A DNA stretch of 15,186 nt from JBBRLA01 sp038231615. GTDB taxonomy: Bacteria > Myxococcota_A > Polyangia > Palsa-1104 > JAEUJZ01. The DNA is taken from the NCBI GenBank assembly GCA_038231615.1, contig JBBRLA010000133.1:1-15186 (forward strand), in the 5' to 3' direction. Under the pieces are notes generated by a model, which was not told where the DNA came from, ran no database searches, and worked only from the letters and a program-made list of their open reading frames with translations. The first letter of the stretch is position 1, and each line of letters starts with the position of its first letter. A program made the position numbers and the translations under genes. Shown here in pieces: positions 6,494-13,930 of this stretch.

Positions 6494-8737
6494 TCACGGG
6501 GGCAGGAGGCGGACGGGATGGGGCACCGGCGCCGTGCTCACCCGGTGCAGAAAGTCGCGGTAGCGACGGGACCAGGCGGCGTCCATGCCGCGCCGCGGGG
6601 CGGGCAGGAGCGCCGCGAGCTGCGCCGTCTGCTCCAGGCTCAGCCTGGCCGGCGGCAGGCCGAAGTAGTGCTGCGAGGCCATGGAGATCCCATAAATGCC
6701 CGATCCCAGCTCCATCAGGTTCAGGTAAATCTCCAGGGCGCGGTCCTTGGGCAGCACCTGCGAAAGACGCCAGGAAAGGACCGCCTCCTCCAGCTTGCGC
6801 CCCAGCGCCCGTTCCTGCCCGAGCCACAGGTTCTTGGCCAGCTGCTGGGTGATCGTCGAGGCCCCCCGGGAGGTCCGCTGCTCCAGCAGATCGGTGCCCA
6901 GGGCGCGGGCGATCATCATGCGGTCGAAGCCGTGGTGCTGGTAGAACAGGTTGTCCTCGGCGACCAGGAAGGTGCGGATGACCGGCCAGGGGAGTTCGTC
7001 GATGGGCTGGAAGCCGGGCACCCCGTCGGCGCCGGGCGCCTTGGGGCCGAGCGGCAGGCGGTGGGGGCGGCCGTCCTCGCCGGGGCGCTCGATGGACAGG
7101 CGCGGATCGAGCAGGCCCCTGGCGTCGGCGCTGGGGGGGTCGCTGATCACCTGGCAGCCGACGTCGATGTCGCTGACCAGGGACAGCTCGGGCAGGGTGC
7201 TGGAGTCGGCCACCAGGTGAATGAGGCCCCCGATGCGGCCATTCACGCCCAACCCCTCCAGCTTGGGCACCAGGCGCCGGGGCAGGGCGGACAGCAGGCG
7301 CGGGCAGTCGATCTCGTCCAGGACCAGCTCCAGATCGGCGAGATAGCCGGGGGAACGCAGCCGGACCTCGCCGGTCAGGGAAAGGCGGGCCTCGCCCAGG
7401 GACAGGCTCAGCCCGGAGGTGGAAAGGACCAGGGCCGGGTCGCCGGGCCGCCGAGAGAGGGACAGGTCGCCCTCCAGCACCACCGTCAGATTGGGGAGGG
7501 ACAGGGGGGAAAGAAGGGGCGAGAGGACGCCCACATCGGTGAGCATCACCTGACCCGTGGCGACCAGCTTGCCCTCGCCCTGGCCCAACAAGAGCCGCAG
7601 CGGCCAGTCGAGTCCAGGCACAGGCCCCCATGCCGGCTTGGTCCCCAGCGTCTGCTCCGTCCCCGGCGTCTGCCCCGTCCCCGGCGCCTGCCCCGTCCCC
7701 GGCGTCTGCCCCGTCCCCGGCGCCTGCCCCGTCCCCGGCGCCTGCCCCGTCCCCGGCGCCTGCCCCGTCCCCGGCGCCTGCCCCGTCCCCGGCGTCTGCC
7801 CCGTCTCCATTTCCGCTGCCGAGAGCTGGAAGCTCCCGCTGGCCTTGGTGTTGGTCAGGTCCAGCGTCGGCCCCAGCATCGCCGGCAGGTGCAGGCGGCT
7901 CATCTCCATCGCCGCCCGTGCCCCGCCTTCCCCGGCGCTGCCCTGCATGTCACCCCCGCTGGTCGCCAGGCGGAAGGTCAGCTTGCCGTTGCTGGACGAG
8001 AGCAGCATCTCCGCCGGCCCCGAAGTCCCCAGGTAGACCCCGCTGGCGGCCAGGCGCTGCGGTACGCCGTGAATCAGTTCGATGCTCAGGTGGGCGATCC
8101 GCAGGGGCGGCAGTAGCGAGAAAAGGGGAATGTGCGCCTCGCCCAGGAGGATGCGCGTGCGCCCCGGCTCGGGGACCAGAAGGGTGGTCTTCGCGATCTC
8201 CGCGCCGTTCAATACCCCGCCCTCGAAGCGCACCCGGCCGACAGTGACCCCGCGCAGGCGCAGCCGCCCCAGGTAGGCCTGCATGGGATCGAAGTAGACC
8301 AGCGCCTGATCGGCCCGCACCCGCTCCTGCGTCTGCCCGGGTACTGGGCGGCGCACCTCGACGTCGTGAAGCAGCAGCTCCCCGAGCGGATGCAGCCCGA
8401 CCTGGCCGACATGGACCTGGTCCTTGGGCAGGTGCAGCGCCCCGGCCAGGAGCACCGTGACCTGCGGCGATAAATCCCGGGTGATCACCCGTAGGCCCAG
8501 GAAGGAGAAAAGCGCGAAGAGAATAAAGGTGCACAGCACCCGCACTCCGATAAAGGGAGACGGGGACCTGGGGGGCCCGGAGCGGACCTCGCCGGGTTGC
8601 GGGTGGCTCGGCCAGGAGGGGAGGGGAGCGAGTTGCACGGGGAGGGCGGCTTTTTGAACTGCCCCCGAAGCGCCAAGCGCCGCGGTTATCGCTCGCGAAA
8701 CGCCAAGCGCCGCGGTTGTCGGCGGATCGGGGATCAT
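6494..8737 (-). CDS. AsmA-like protein fused to a GT51 peptidoglycan glycosyltransferase
   Basis: This is a predicted monofunctional transglycosylase that polymerises lipid II on the periplasmic face of the inner membrane. From the ATG at 8737, the first ~60 residues are low-complexity and include two repeat-derived TAALG units. A membrane anchor follows at about 64-84 (LCTFILFALFSFLGLRVI). A long beta-rich region (about 90-570) with VGLHPLGELLLHDVEVRRP resembles AsmA/DUF748-type proteins and is interrupted at 313-366 by nine hexapeptide repeats. The C-terminal GT51 domain (about 580-735) keeps the motifs: E594-D in VAEDNLFYQHHGFD, RGASTITQQLAKN, RKLEE, and KDRALEIYLNLMELGSGIYG. No transpeptidase domain follows. 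It starts 7 nt after the stop of the Ddl-like gene, so the pair is probably one envelope operon. A start further upstream would overlap that gene. Confidence 0.88.
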   Translation of the reverse strand: MIPDPPTTAALGVSRAITAALGASGAVQKAALPVQLAPLPSWPSHPQPGEVRSGPPRSPSPFIGVRVLCTFILFALFSFLGLRVITRDLSPQVTVLLAGALHLPKDQVHVGQVGLHPLGELLLHDVEVRRPVPGQTQERVRADQALVYFDPMQAYLGRLRLRGVTVGRVRFEGGVLNGAEIAKTTLLVPEPGRTRILLGEAHIPLFSLLPPLRIAHLSIELIHGVPQRLAASGVYLGTSGPAEMLLSSSNGKLTFRLATSGGDMQGSAGEGGARAAMEMSRLHLPAMLGPTLDLTNTKASGSFQLSAAEMETGQTPGTGQAPGTGQAPGTGQAPGTGQAPGTGQTPGTGQAPGTGQTPGTEQTLGTKPAWGPVPGLDWPLRLLLGQGEGKLVATGQVMLTDVGVLSPLLSPLSLPNLTVVLEGDLSLSRRPGDPALVLSTSGLSLSLGEARLSLTGEVRLRSPGYLADLELVLDEIDCPRLLSALPRRLVPKLEGLGVNGRIGGLIHLVADSSTLPELSLVSDIDVGCQVISDPPSADARGLLDPRLSIERPGEDGRPHRLPLGPKAPGADGVPGFQPIDELPWPVIRTFLVAEDNLFYQHHGFDRMMIARALGTDLLEQRTSRGASTITQQLAKNLWLGQERALGRKLEEAVLSWRLSQVLPKDRALEIYLNLMELGSGIYGISMASQHYFGLPPARLSLEQTAQLAALLPAPRRGMDAAWSRRYRDFLHRVSTAPVPHPVRLLPP
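7640..7801 (-). repeat. 18-bp tandem repeat, nine units (GQ[AT]PGT hexapeptide)
   Basis: Nine contiguous 18-bp units on the minus strand encode GQTPGT or GQAPGT, with the last unit degenerated to EQTLGT. They sit inside the AsmA-like region of the transglycosylase. The near identity of the DNA units indicates recent expansion by slippage. The product is a flexible Gly/Pro/Thr linker of about 54 residues. The units are unrelated in sequence to the 30-bp repeat family. Confidence 0.93.
8661..8720 (+). repeat. 30-bp repeat family, two diverged units, read antisense by the host gene
   Basis: The plus strand carries GCTCGCGAAACGCC...GCCGCGGTTGTC (8691-8720), preceded by a more diverged unit (8661-8690). 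Both align over their length with the units in the sigma-factor array and with the reverse complement of the array at 9192-9311. The host transglycosylase is on the minus strand, so the array is translated as TAALGVSRAI and TAALGASGAV. That is the opposite reading direction from the sigma and Ddl-like hosts. Confidence 0.85.
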
Positions 8738-8744
8738 GACAAGG

Positions 8745-9983
8745 TCAGACGACCTCCTGCTCACGGGCAAGGACGTTGACCGGCAGGACCCGCCGGTCTC
8801 CATGGGTATATAGCATGCCCGGCAGGTCCTCGGCACGCCGGTCCAGGGGCGGGCCGCAGAGTTCGGCGTGGCGGGGGCGGCGTCCGTGCAGGCGGGCCAG
8901 GTGCAGCACCCGTTCGACCAAGTCGTCGAAGGAGATCCCGGCGCTCTGGGCGGCGCGCCCCAGCAGGCTTTTGGGGGAAAGCGCCGGCCGGGGGTTCACC
9001 GCCAGGACCACCTCGTTGCCCCGATCGCTGACCAGCACGTCCACCCGGGTCGGCCCCGAACATCCGAGCACCTGGCTGGCGCGCACCGACAGCTCCATCA
9101 CCCCGCGCAGGCGCTCCTGCGAGAGGCGCGACAGGCCCACGGTGAACGACCCTGTCTCGTCCTCGGCGGCGCCCAAGAGCTGGGCCGGGTCGATCACCGC
9201 GGCGCTTCGCGCTTCGCGAGCGATCACCGCGGCGCTTCGCGCTTCGCGAGCAATCACCGCGGCGCTTCGCGCTTCGCGAGCAATCACCGCGGCGCTTCGC
9301 CGATCGCGATAAAACTCCAGGGCGGCGATCGGGTTGCCATCCAGGATGCCCACCGCCAGGGTGCGCCCGGCCCCGTGGCGCTCGACGATGACGTCGTCGT
9401 CGAAGCGCCGCACCGCCCGCACCGCCGCTACCAGCTCCTCGTCGCTTTCCACGGCGCAGGGCAGACAGCCGGGGTTGTCGTGGCGCGGCCGGACCACCGC
9501 CGGATAGCCGAAGCCCTCGTTTCGGGCGGCAAGCTCCGCGTCCGAGGGCTCCTCCGAGGCCCAGATCAGGTAGCAGGGGGGCGTGGGCAGGTTGTTCTGG
9601 CGCAGCACCAGCCGGGCCTTCTGGCAGTCCAGCGACAGGGCGCTCGCCAGCACGCCCGATCCGGTATAAGGGATGCCGAGCAGTTCCAAAAGTCCCTGGA
9701 CGCTGCCATCCTCGCCGGTTCGGCCCCTTGAGGCCAGAAAGGCCACCTGGATCTTCAGCGCCCGCAGGGCCACGTCCAGATCGCGTCCCATCTCGATGAG
9801 CACCGCGTCATGCCCCCGGGTCAAAAGGGCCGCGAGAACCGCCCGACCGGCCGCCATGCTGGGGGGCGAAAAGGCCCCCGACAAGCGGGCCGCAGCATCG
9901 GGCGGAGGGGCCGGACGGGAGAGGGGATTCGGGTCCGGAGGTCCCCCGCACAAGACACCGATTCGCTGGCTACCCGCAGACAT
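8745..9983 (-). CDS. D-alanine-D-alanine ligase-like ATP-grasp protein, catalytically doubtful
   Basis: The overall fold is that of D-Ala-D-Ala ligase (about 413 residues). GLLELLGIPYTGSGVLASAL, the central ATP-grasp subdomain and the C-terminal SAGISFDDLVERVLHLA all match Ddl. However, several catalytic positions are changed. The N-terminal Glu/Ser loop is replaced by a Pro-rich stretch, and the ATP-binding Lys is Arg165 (AVVRPRHD). The Gly/Ser loop is NPGCLP, and the metal-binding Glu of the usual E-x-N is Ala328 (LAVNPRP). Asp315 and Asn330 are retained. Residues about 225-264 are an in-frame array of the 30-bp repeat. The ATG at 9983 is chosen for its AAAGGAG site 9 nt upstream. It heads a probable operon with the GT51 gene, which fits a structural, regulatory or altered-substrate role in envelope growth. 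Confidence 0.8.
   Translation of the reverse strand: MSAGSQRIGVLCGGPPDPNPLSRPAPPPDAAARLSGAFSPPSMAAGRAVLAALLTRGHDAVLIEMGRDLDVALRALKIQVAFLASRGRTGEDGSVQGLLELLGIPYTGSGVLASALSLDCQKARLVLRQNNLPTPPCYLIWASEEPSDAELAARNEGFGYPAVVRPRHDNPGCLPCAVESDEELVAAVRAVRRFDDDVIVERHGAGRTLAVGILDGNPIAALEFYRDRRSAAVIAREARSAAVIAREARSAAVIAREARSAAVIDPAQLLGAAEDETGSFTVGLSRLSQERLRGVMELSVRASQVLGCSGPTRVDVLVSDRGNEVVLAVNPRPALSPKSLLGRAAQSAGISFDDLVERVLHLARLHGRRPRHAELCGPPLDRRAEDLPGMLYTHGDRRVLPVNVLAREQEVV
9192..9311 (-). repeat. 30-bp tandem repeat array, three full units plus one diverged, in the Ddl-like gene
   Basis: On the coding (minus) strand, units GCTCGCGAAGCGCGAAGC followed by GCCGCGGTGAT(C/T) repeat at exactly 30 bp (9192-9221, 9222-9251, 9252-9281). 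A fourth unit differs at one end (9282-9311). They encode AREARSAAVI repeated, almost the same peptide as in the sigma factor. The array sits between the strand ending AALEFYRD and the segment starting DPAQLLG, where Ddl proteins have a substrate-binding loop. Confidence 0.93.
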
Positions 9984-9992
9984 GAGATCGAA

Positions 9993-9999
9993 CTCCTTT
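9993..9999 (-). promoter_or_regulatory. Shine-Dalgarno site fixing the Ddl-like start
   Basis: AAAGGAG on the minus strand, 9 nt before the ATG at 9983, decides between this start and a longer frame open to 10172. The residues encoded upstream (Cys- and Pro-rich) do not resemble the ligase N-terminus. Confidence 0.7.
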
Positions 10000-10136
10000 G
10001 GGGGGCATCCCCGAAAATGTTTCCCCCGGTACCAAATGAAGGTGTGTCGGGGTGATGGACAGGTTCCCGGAGATGAGGGACAACATGTAACCAGAACTAA
10101 CGGTATGCGCGAATTCAGGCAAATTTTTGCAACTGC

Positions 10137-10166
10137 TTGACACCTTGCCGACGGGAGCGCTAACAC
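10137..10166 (+). promoter_or_regulatory. Putative promoter of the HARE-HTH/Mrr-like gene
   Basis: A perfect TTGACA at 10137-10142 is followed after 18 bp by TAACAC (10161-10166), a weak -10 with 3 of 6 matches. It lies in the 212-bp region between the divergent Ddl-like gene and this gene, about 30 nt before the preferred ATG at 10196. Confidence 0.4.
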
Positions 10167-10195
10167 TCCCACGTTTCGATTCGGGGTCGACCTTC

Positions 10196-11821
10196 ATGAC
10201 ATTCCTGGAAGCCGCCATAGAAGTCCTCAAACAAGAGGGCAAACCCTTACATGTTAAGGACCTGACCAAGATCGCGCTCAAGCACGACTTGCTCTCGGTG
10301 ATTGGCCGAGAGCCGGAGCTGGCCATGCAGGCCAGACTCCAGGAGGAGGCGAAGCGGCCGACATCCGAGCTGCTGCGCATCAGTCCAGGCGTGTTCGGGC
10401 TGCGATCTTTTCCACCAAGACCCGAGCCTGCCGAAGGCCCGGGCACACCCTCCCCGAGACGGGAGGCACCACCGAGAGAGGCGCAGTCCGTGCCAGCGAA
10501 AAAGGAAATTCACATCACCACGGAAGAGGCTGTCCCGGGCTCGCCCGGGATGGAAGCAGGGCGCAGGCCCCGGGGCCGCCCGCGGCGCGGGGGTGAAGCC
10601 CCGGCGGCTCCGGCGATCCACGAGACGGCCGGGGCCGAGGACCAGCAACAGCGTCGGGGCCGCGGCAGGCGCATGCCACTGCGGGGCCCGGATCTCGGCA
10701 ACGAATCGCGGGAAGGCCCACAGCAGGCGCTGCAGATCGCCGCTGAGCCGCCGATCCGGCAGAACCCGGCCAGCCACGAGACTTCGCGGGGGGGGTCACC
10801 CTCGGCACCGCCTCGGCGCGCGCACTCGCCCTTGGGCATGCCTTCGGGCCGGCTTACCGGCCTGTCTCCATCGGGAAACATCGACCCGAACCGCAAGTCG
10901 ACGTCCCTGGGGAGCGTGCTGTCTCCGGTGGCGCTGACCCCGATCGAGTCGCTGCACCAGCCCGGCGCGGCAACCCCACAGCCGGCCTCGGACAAGAACG
11001 AGAACAACGGCAACAGCGACAAGAGCGAACCGGCCCGGGAGCCGCAGGCGCGCTACTTGACTCTGACCGACGCGGCGGTGGACGTGCTGCGGGGGTCCTC
11101 CGACGGACGCCCGGTGCACTTTCGCCAGATCGTCGACATCGCCCTCAAAAGGAAGATCCTGCGTGGCGACGCGGCGGACCTGTGGCGGGCCCTGCGGGCC
11201 GCGGTCATCCGCGATCAGCGGCAGCGCGACACGGACGGGCTGCGGTCCCGGGTGAAGAACCTGGGTCAGGGGCAGTACGCCCTGAACGATCGCAAGCTGG
11301 AGCCGGATCTGCAGAACGCCGAGCGCGAGCTGCTGGATCGCCTCAACCGCACCCGCGAGGCGACCCGGGTGGCCCTGCGGCGCCGGGTGAAGGTGCTGCC
11401 GCCCTCGGCTTTCGAGCTGCTCATGCGCCTCCTTCTGGAGCGGATGGGCATGATCTCGGCTGAACTGATCAAGCGCGGGGACGCCGTGGCCTACTACGCC
11501 GGGTCGGTGACCCGGGGCGCCCGGGTGATCAAGACCCTGGCGGCGGTGCGTCCGGGAGAGGGTGAACTCACCCGCGAGGCGGTGGGCGAGCTGCGGGCCG
11601 GCCTCAAGCTCCGCGGCTTCGAGGAGGGGCTGCTGCTGTGCGCGGGTCGCGCCAGCAGCGCGGCGCTGGCCGAGATGAACGCCGGGCCGGGGATCGAGCT
11701 TTACGATCAGGACCCCCTGACCGATCTGCTCATCCGCCACCAGATCGGCGTGCGCCGGATGAGCCTCCCGATCGAGTACCTGGATCTCGATCTCTTCGCC
11801 GAACTCCTGGAGCCCGCATGA
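10196..11821 (+). CDS. HARE-HTH / AT-hook / Mrr-like DNA-binding protein (541 aa)
   Basis: This is a modular, probably DNA-binding protein. Residues 1-75 (FLEAAIEVLKQEGKPLHVKD then LTKIALKHDLL) form a HARE-HTH winged helix. A second copy lies at about 286-365 (LTDAAVDVLRGSSDGRPVHF then RQIVDIALKRKIL). Between them is a disordered Pro/Arg/Gln linker with an AT-hook-like RRPRGRPRRGG (about 120-132) and a second basic patch RRGRGRRMP. Residues about 400-541 resemble the Mrr restriction-endonuclease fold (FELLMRLLLERMGM then GDAVAYYAG and VIKTLAAV), but the usual D..D..QxK metal site is not fully visible. The ATG at 10196 starts at the first HARE helix; a TTG at 10127 is less likely. lipB begins 6 nt after its stop. 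Nuclease, regulator or chromatin roles are all possible. Confidence 0.8.
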   Translation: MTFLEAAIEVLKQEGKPLHVKDLTKIALKHDLLSVIGREPELAMQARLQEEAKRPTSELLRISPGVFGLRSFPPRPEPAEGPGTPSPRREAPPREAQSVPAKKEIHITTEEAVPGSPGMEAGRRPRGRPRRGGEAPAAPAIHETAGAEDQQQRRGRGRRMPLRGPDLGNESREGPQQALQIAAEPPIRQNPASHETSRGGSPSAPPRRAHSPLGMPSGRLTGLSPSGNIDPNRKSTSLGSVLSPVALTPIESLHQPGAATPQPASDKNENNGNSDKSEPAREPQARYLTLTDAAVDVLRGSSDGRPVHFRQIVDIALKRKILRGDAADLWRALRAAVIRDQRQRDTDGLRSRVKNLGQGQYALNDRKLEPDLQNAERELLDRLNRTREATRVALRRRVKVLPPSAFELLMRLLLERMGMISAELIKRGDAVAYYAGSVTRGARVIKTLAAVRPGEGELTREAVGELRAGLKLRGFEEGLLLCAGRASSAALAEMNAGPGIELYDQDPLTDLLIRHQIGVRRMSLPIEYLDLDLFAELLEPA

Positions 11822-11827
11822 CCGGCT

Positions 11828-12631
11828 GTGGAGACTGACCCCGCCGGGCGGCTATCCTTCTACCCTCAGGCATCATTGATCAACATCTACTGGCTCGGCC
11901 GGTCTCCCTACCGGCTTACCTGGGACCTGCAGGAGCGGCTTCGTCGCCGCGTCCTTGCGGGGGGCCCCGACACGTTGCTCTTGTGCGAACACGATCCGGT
12001 CATCACCCTGGGGCGGAGCGCCTCCGAAAGCGACATCCTCGCGGATGAGGCCACTCTGGCCGCGGCACACATCGAACGGGTCCGTACCTCAAGGGGCGGG
12101 CAGGTGACCTACCATGGACCGGGGCAGCTCGTGGCCTACCCGGTGGTCCGGCTGACCCGGGGCGTGCTGGCCCACGTCATCGCCCTGGGGGAGGCCGCAG
12201 CGCAAGTGGCCGCGCAGCTCGGCGTGTCGGCGCGCTTCTGCCGGGACCCGGTGGGCGTTTTCGTCGGTAGCACGCAGCAAACCGAAGCCCCGTACCGGGC
12301 CGAGCGCAAGCTGGCTGCCATCGGCGTGCAGATAAAGCGGCGGGTGGCCATCCACGGCCTGGCGCTGAACGTCACCGCGGAGGCGACCCATCCCTTCCGC
12401 CGCGGCCTCTTCCTTCCCTGCGGCGAGGTCGGCCGGGTGGTCACCAGCCTGGCGGAGGAAAGGTCGGAAGTCACCTTCCGAACCTCGCATCCCGGCGCCA
12501 AGGAGGTGGGAGTTTTCGACCTGGTCGAGCCCCTGGCCCATTCCCTGTGCCGTTCGCTTGGCGCTCTTTTTGTGCCCGTCGTCGAAATTTCGACACTTTC
12601 GTTGATTTCATCGCTCCCCTCCGTAGAATAA
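11828..12631 (+). CDS. lipB: Octanoyl-[acyl-carrier-protein]:protein octanoyltransferase LipB
   Basis: LipB transfers octanoate from acyl carrier protein to lipoyl domains of 2-oxoacid dehydrogenases and the glycine cleavage system; LipA then completes lipoate. The family motifs are clear: CEHDPVITLGRSA (53-65), RGGQVTYHGPGQLVAYP (89-105, with His96), and K161 in ERKLAAIGVQI. IHGLALNV (175-182) and the catalytic Cys198 in FLPCGEVGRVVTSL follow. The 267 residues are slightly longer than typical LipB. There is a small insertion before the catalytic Lys (GSTQQTEAPYRA) and an extended C-terminus. GTG 11828 is the first in-frame start after the preceding stop and has only a weak ribosome binding site. 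A good promoter-like sequence for the next gene overlaps its last codons. Confidence 0.93.
   Translation: METDPAGRLSFYPQASLINIYWLGRSPYRLTWDLQERLRRRVLAGGPDTLLLCEHDPVITLGRSASESDILADEATLAAAHIERVRTSRGGQVTYHGPGQLVAYPVVRLTRGVLAHVIALGEAAAQVAAQLGVSARFCRDPVGVFVGSTQQTEAPYRAERKLAAIGVQIKRRVAIHGLALNVTAEATHPFRRGLFLPCGEVGRVVTSLAEERSEVTFRTSHPGAKEVGVFDLVEPLAHSLCRSLGALFVPVVEISTLSLISSLPSVE
12602..12629 (+). promoter_or_regulatory. Putative promoter of the second ATP-grasp gene, inside the lipB end
   Basis: TTGATT (12602-12607, 4 of 6) and TAGAAT (12624-12629, 5 of 6) are separated by 16 bp, the best -10 match in the window. An ATG at 12636 follows the -10 by exactly 6 nt and a GTG at 12638 by 8 nt. Transcription would therefore start at or near a start codon. 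Confidence 0.5.
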
Positions 12632-12679
12632 CCGCATGTGGCGTTCGATCCGGCGCAAGGTCTCCGGGATCGCCGACAG

Positions 12680-13930
12680 ATGGGCAAGCATCCCGGTCCA
12701 CCCCGTCCCGAATTTCATGAACTTCGCATCCTGGTCCTGCACAACCGTGACTTTGACCCGGCTGGCAATGGCGATCCCGAGTTCACCTCCCGCGCCGATG
12801 TGGTGAATGCCGCCCGTGACGTTACGCGCGCCCTGGCCGCCCGCGGCCACTTCGTCGAGATCCAGGGCACGGACAGCGACGACGTACCGCCACTGATGGC
12901 CCGGCTGAAGGCCGACCGGCCGGACCTGGTCTTCAACCTCTGCGAGTCGCTGGGCGGGGACTCGCGCCACGAGGTGGTGATCCCGGCGCTCCTGGACATG
13001 CTGGGGATCCCGTACACCGGCTCCGGGCCGCTGGGCCTGGGGCTCTCGCTGCGCAAGGGCCGCGCCAAGGATGTGCTGCGCGCTGCCGGGGTGCCGACCC
13101 CCGCTGGCGTGGTCCTGCCGGGCGCCCCGCAGGACCCGGCGGACGACCTGGATCTGGTGCGGGACGGACGCCTGGGCTATCCCCTGATCGTCAAGCCCAC
13201 CCGGGAGGACGCCTCGGTGGGCATCTGCGCCGCCTCGGTGGTCCACGACGACCAGGCCCTGTGCCAGCGGGTGGCCGCGCTGCGGCCTGCCCACCGGCAG
13301 CCGATCCTCGTCGAGCAATACGTCGCCGGAAGGGAACTCTACGTGTCCCTTTTGGGGAATGACCCGCCCGAGGTGATGCCGATGCATGAGATCGACTTCT
13401 CCTTGATGCCGAGCGGTTTGCCGCACATCGTGTGCTATGAGGCCAAGTGGGATACCGGCTCGCCCAAGTACGCCGGTACAAAGCCCCGCCGGGCCGAGGC
13501 GATCGCCCCCGCCCTGCAACGACGCATCGAGGAGGCCGCTCGCGCCGCCTTCGCCGCCCTGGAACTCAGCGACTACGGCCGCTGCGACATCCGCCTCTCG
13601 GAGAGCGGGACTCCTTACATCATCGACGTGAACCCCAACTGCGATCTCTCCGATGGGGCGGGCTACTCCCTTGCGGCCCACTTTGGCGGCCTCCCCTATG
13701 ATGAGCTGATCGACCGGATCGCCGCCGAGGCGCTGCACAGGAACCGCCATGAGTGCCCCGAATACGACAGCTACGCCGGCCGCGGCGAGTGGCCGACTCT
13801 CCACGTTCTCGATCCGACCGGGGCGAAAAACGGACCTGCCAGCACTCCAGGCCCTCGTCTCGAAGGACGGACTGTTCTTGCCGGACGAGGTCAGCTGCGC
13901 CCTCGAACTCATCGTCAGCGCGCTCTCTGA
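12680..13930 (+). CDS. ATP-grasp carboxylate-amine ligase (D-Ala-D-Ala ligase-like)
   Basis: This is a COG1181-type ATP-grasp ligase that joins a carboxylate to an amine through an acyl phosphate. Unlike the Ddl-like protein in this window, its active-site signature looks preserved. It has LVFNLCESLGG and MLGIPYTGSGPLGLGLSLRK in the N-terminal half, K172 in LIVKPTREDASVGI, E213 in LVEQYVAGRELYV, Asp303 in GRCDIRL, and metal-site DVNPNCDLSDGAG (316-328). Starts are ATG 12680 or GTG 12638, neither with a clear Shine-Dalgarno site. The conserved fold ends near residue 355 (DRIAAEALHRN). The last ~60 residues are Arg/Gly-rich and overlap the GNAT gene by 182 bp, so they are probably a frameshift artefact or an unconserved tail. 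The amino-acid substrates are unknown, and D-Ala-D-Ala should not be assumed. Confidence 0.85.
   Translation: MGKHPGPPRPEFHELRILVLHNRDFDPAGNGDPEFTSRADVVNAARDVTRALAARGHFVEIQGTDSDDVPPLMARLKADRPDLVFNLCESLGGDSRHEVVIPALLDMLGIPYTGSGPLGLGLSLRKGRAKDVLRAAGVPTPAGVVLPGAPQDPADDLDLVRDGRLGYPLIVKPTREDASVGICAASVVHDDQALCQRVAALRPAHRQPILVEQYVAGRELYVSLLGNDPPEVMPMHEIDFSLMPSGLPHIVCYEAKWDTGSPKYAGTKPRRAEAIAPALQRRIEEAARAAFAALELSDYGRCDIRLSESGTPYIIDVNPNCDLSDGAGYSLAAHFGGLPYDELIDRIAAEALHRNRHECPEYDSYAGRGEWPTLHVLDPTGAKNGPASTPGPRLEGRTVLAGRGQLRPRTHRQRAL

Noticed and set aside
6518..8116. Long plus-strand ORF (532 codons) opposite the transglycosylase
   Set aside because: It is antisense to a gene with clear AsmA/GT51 motifs; its Arg/Pro/Gln-rich translation reflects high GC, not coding.
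12608..13912. Long minus-strand ORF (434 codons) opposite the second ATP-grasp gene
   Set aside because: It is antisense to a recognisable ligase, has no family motifs, and is explained by GC-rich codon use.
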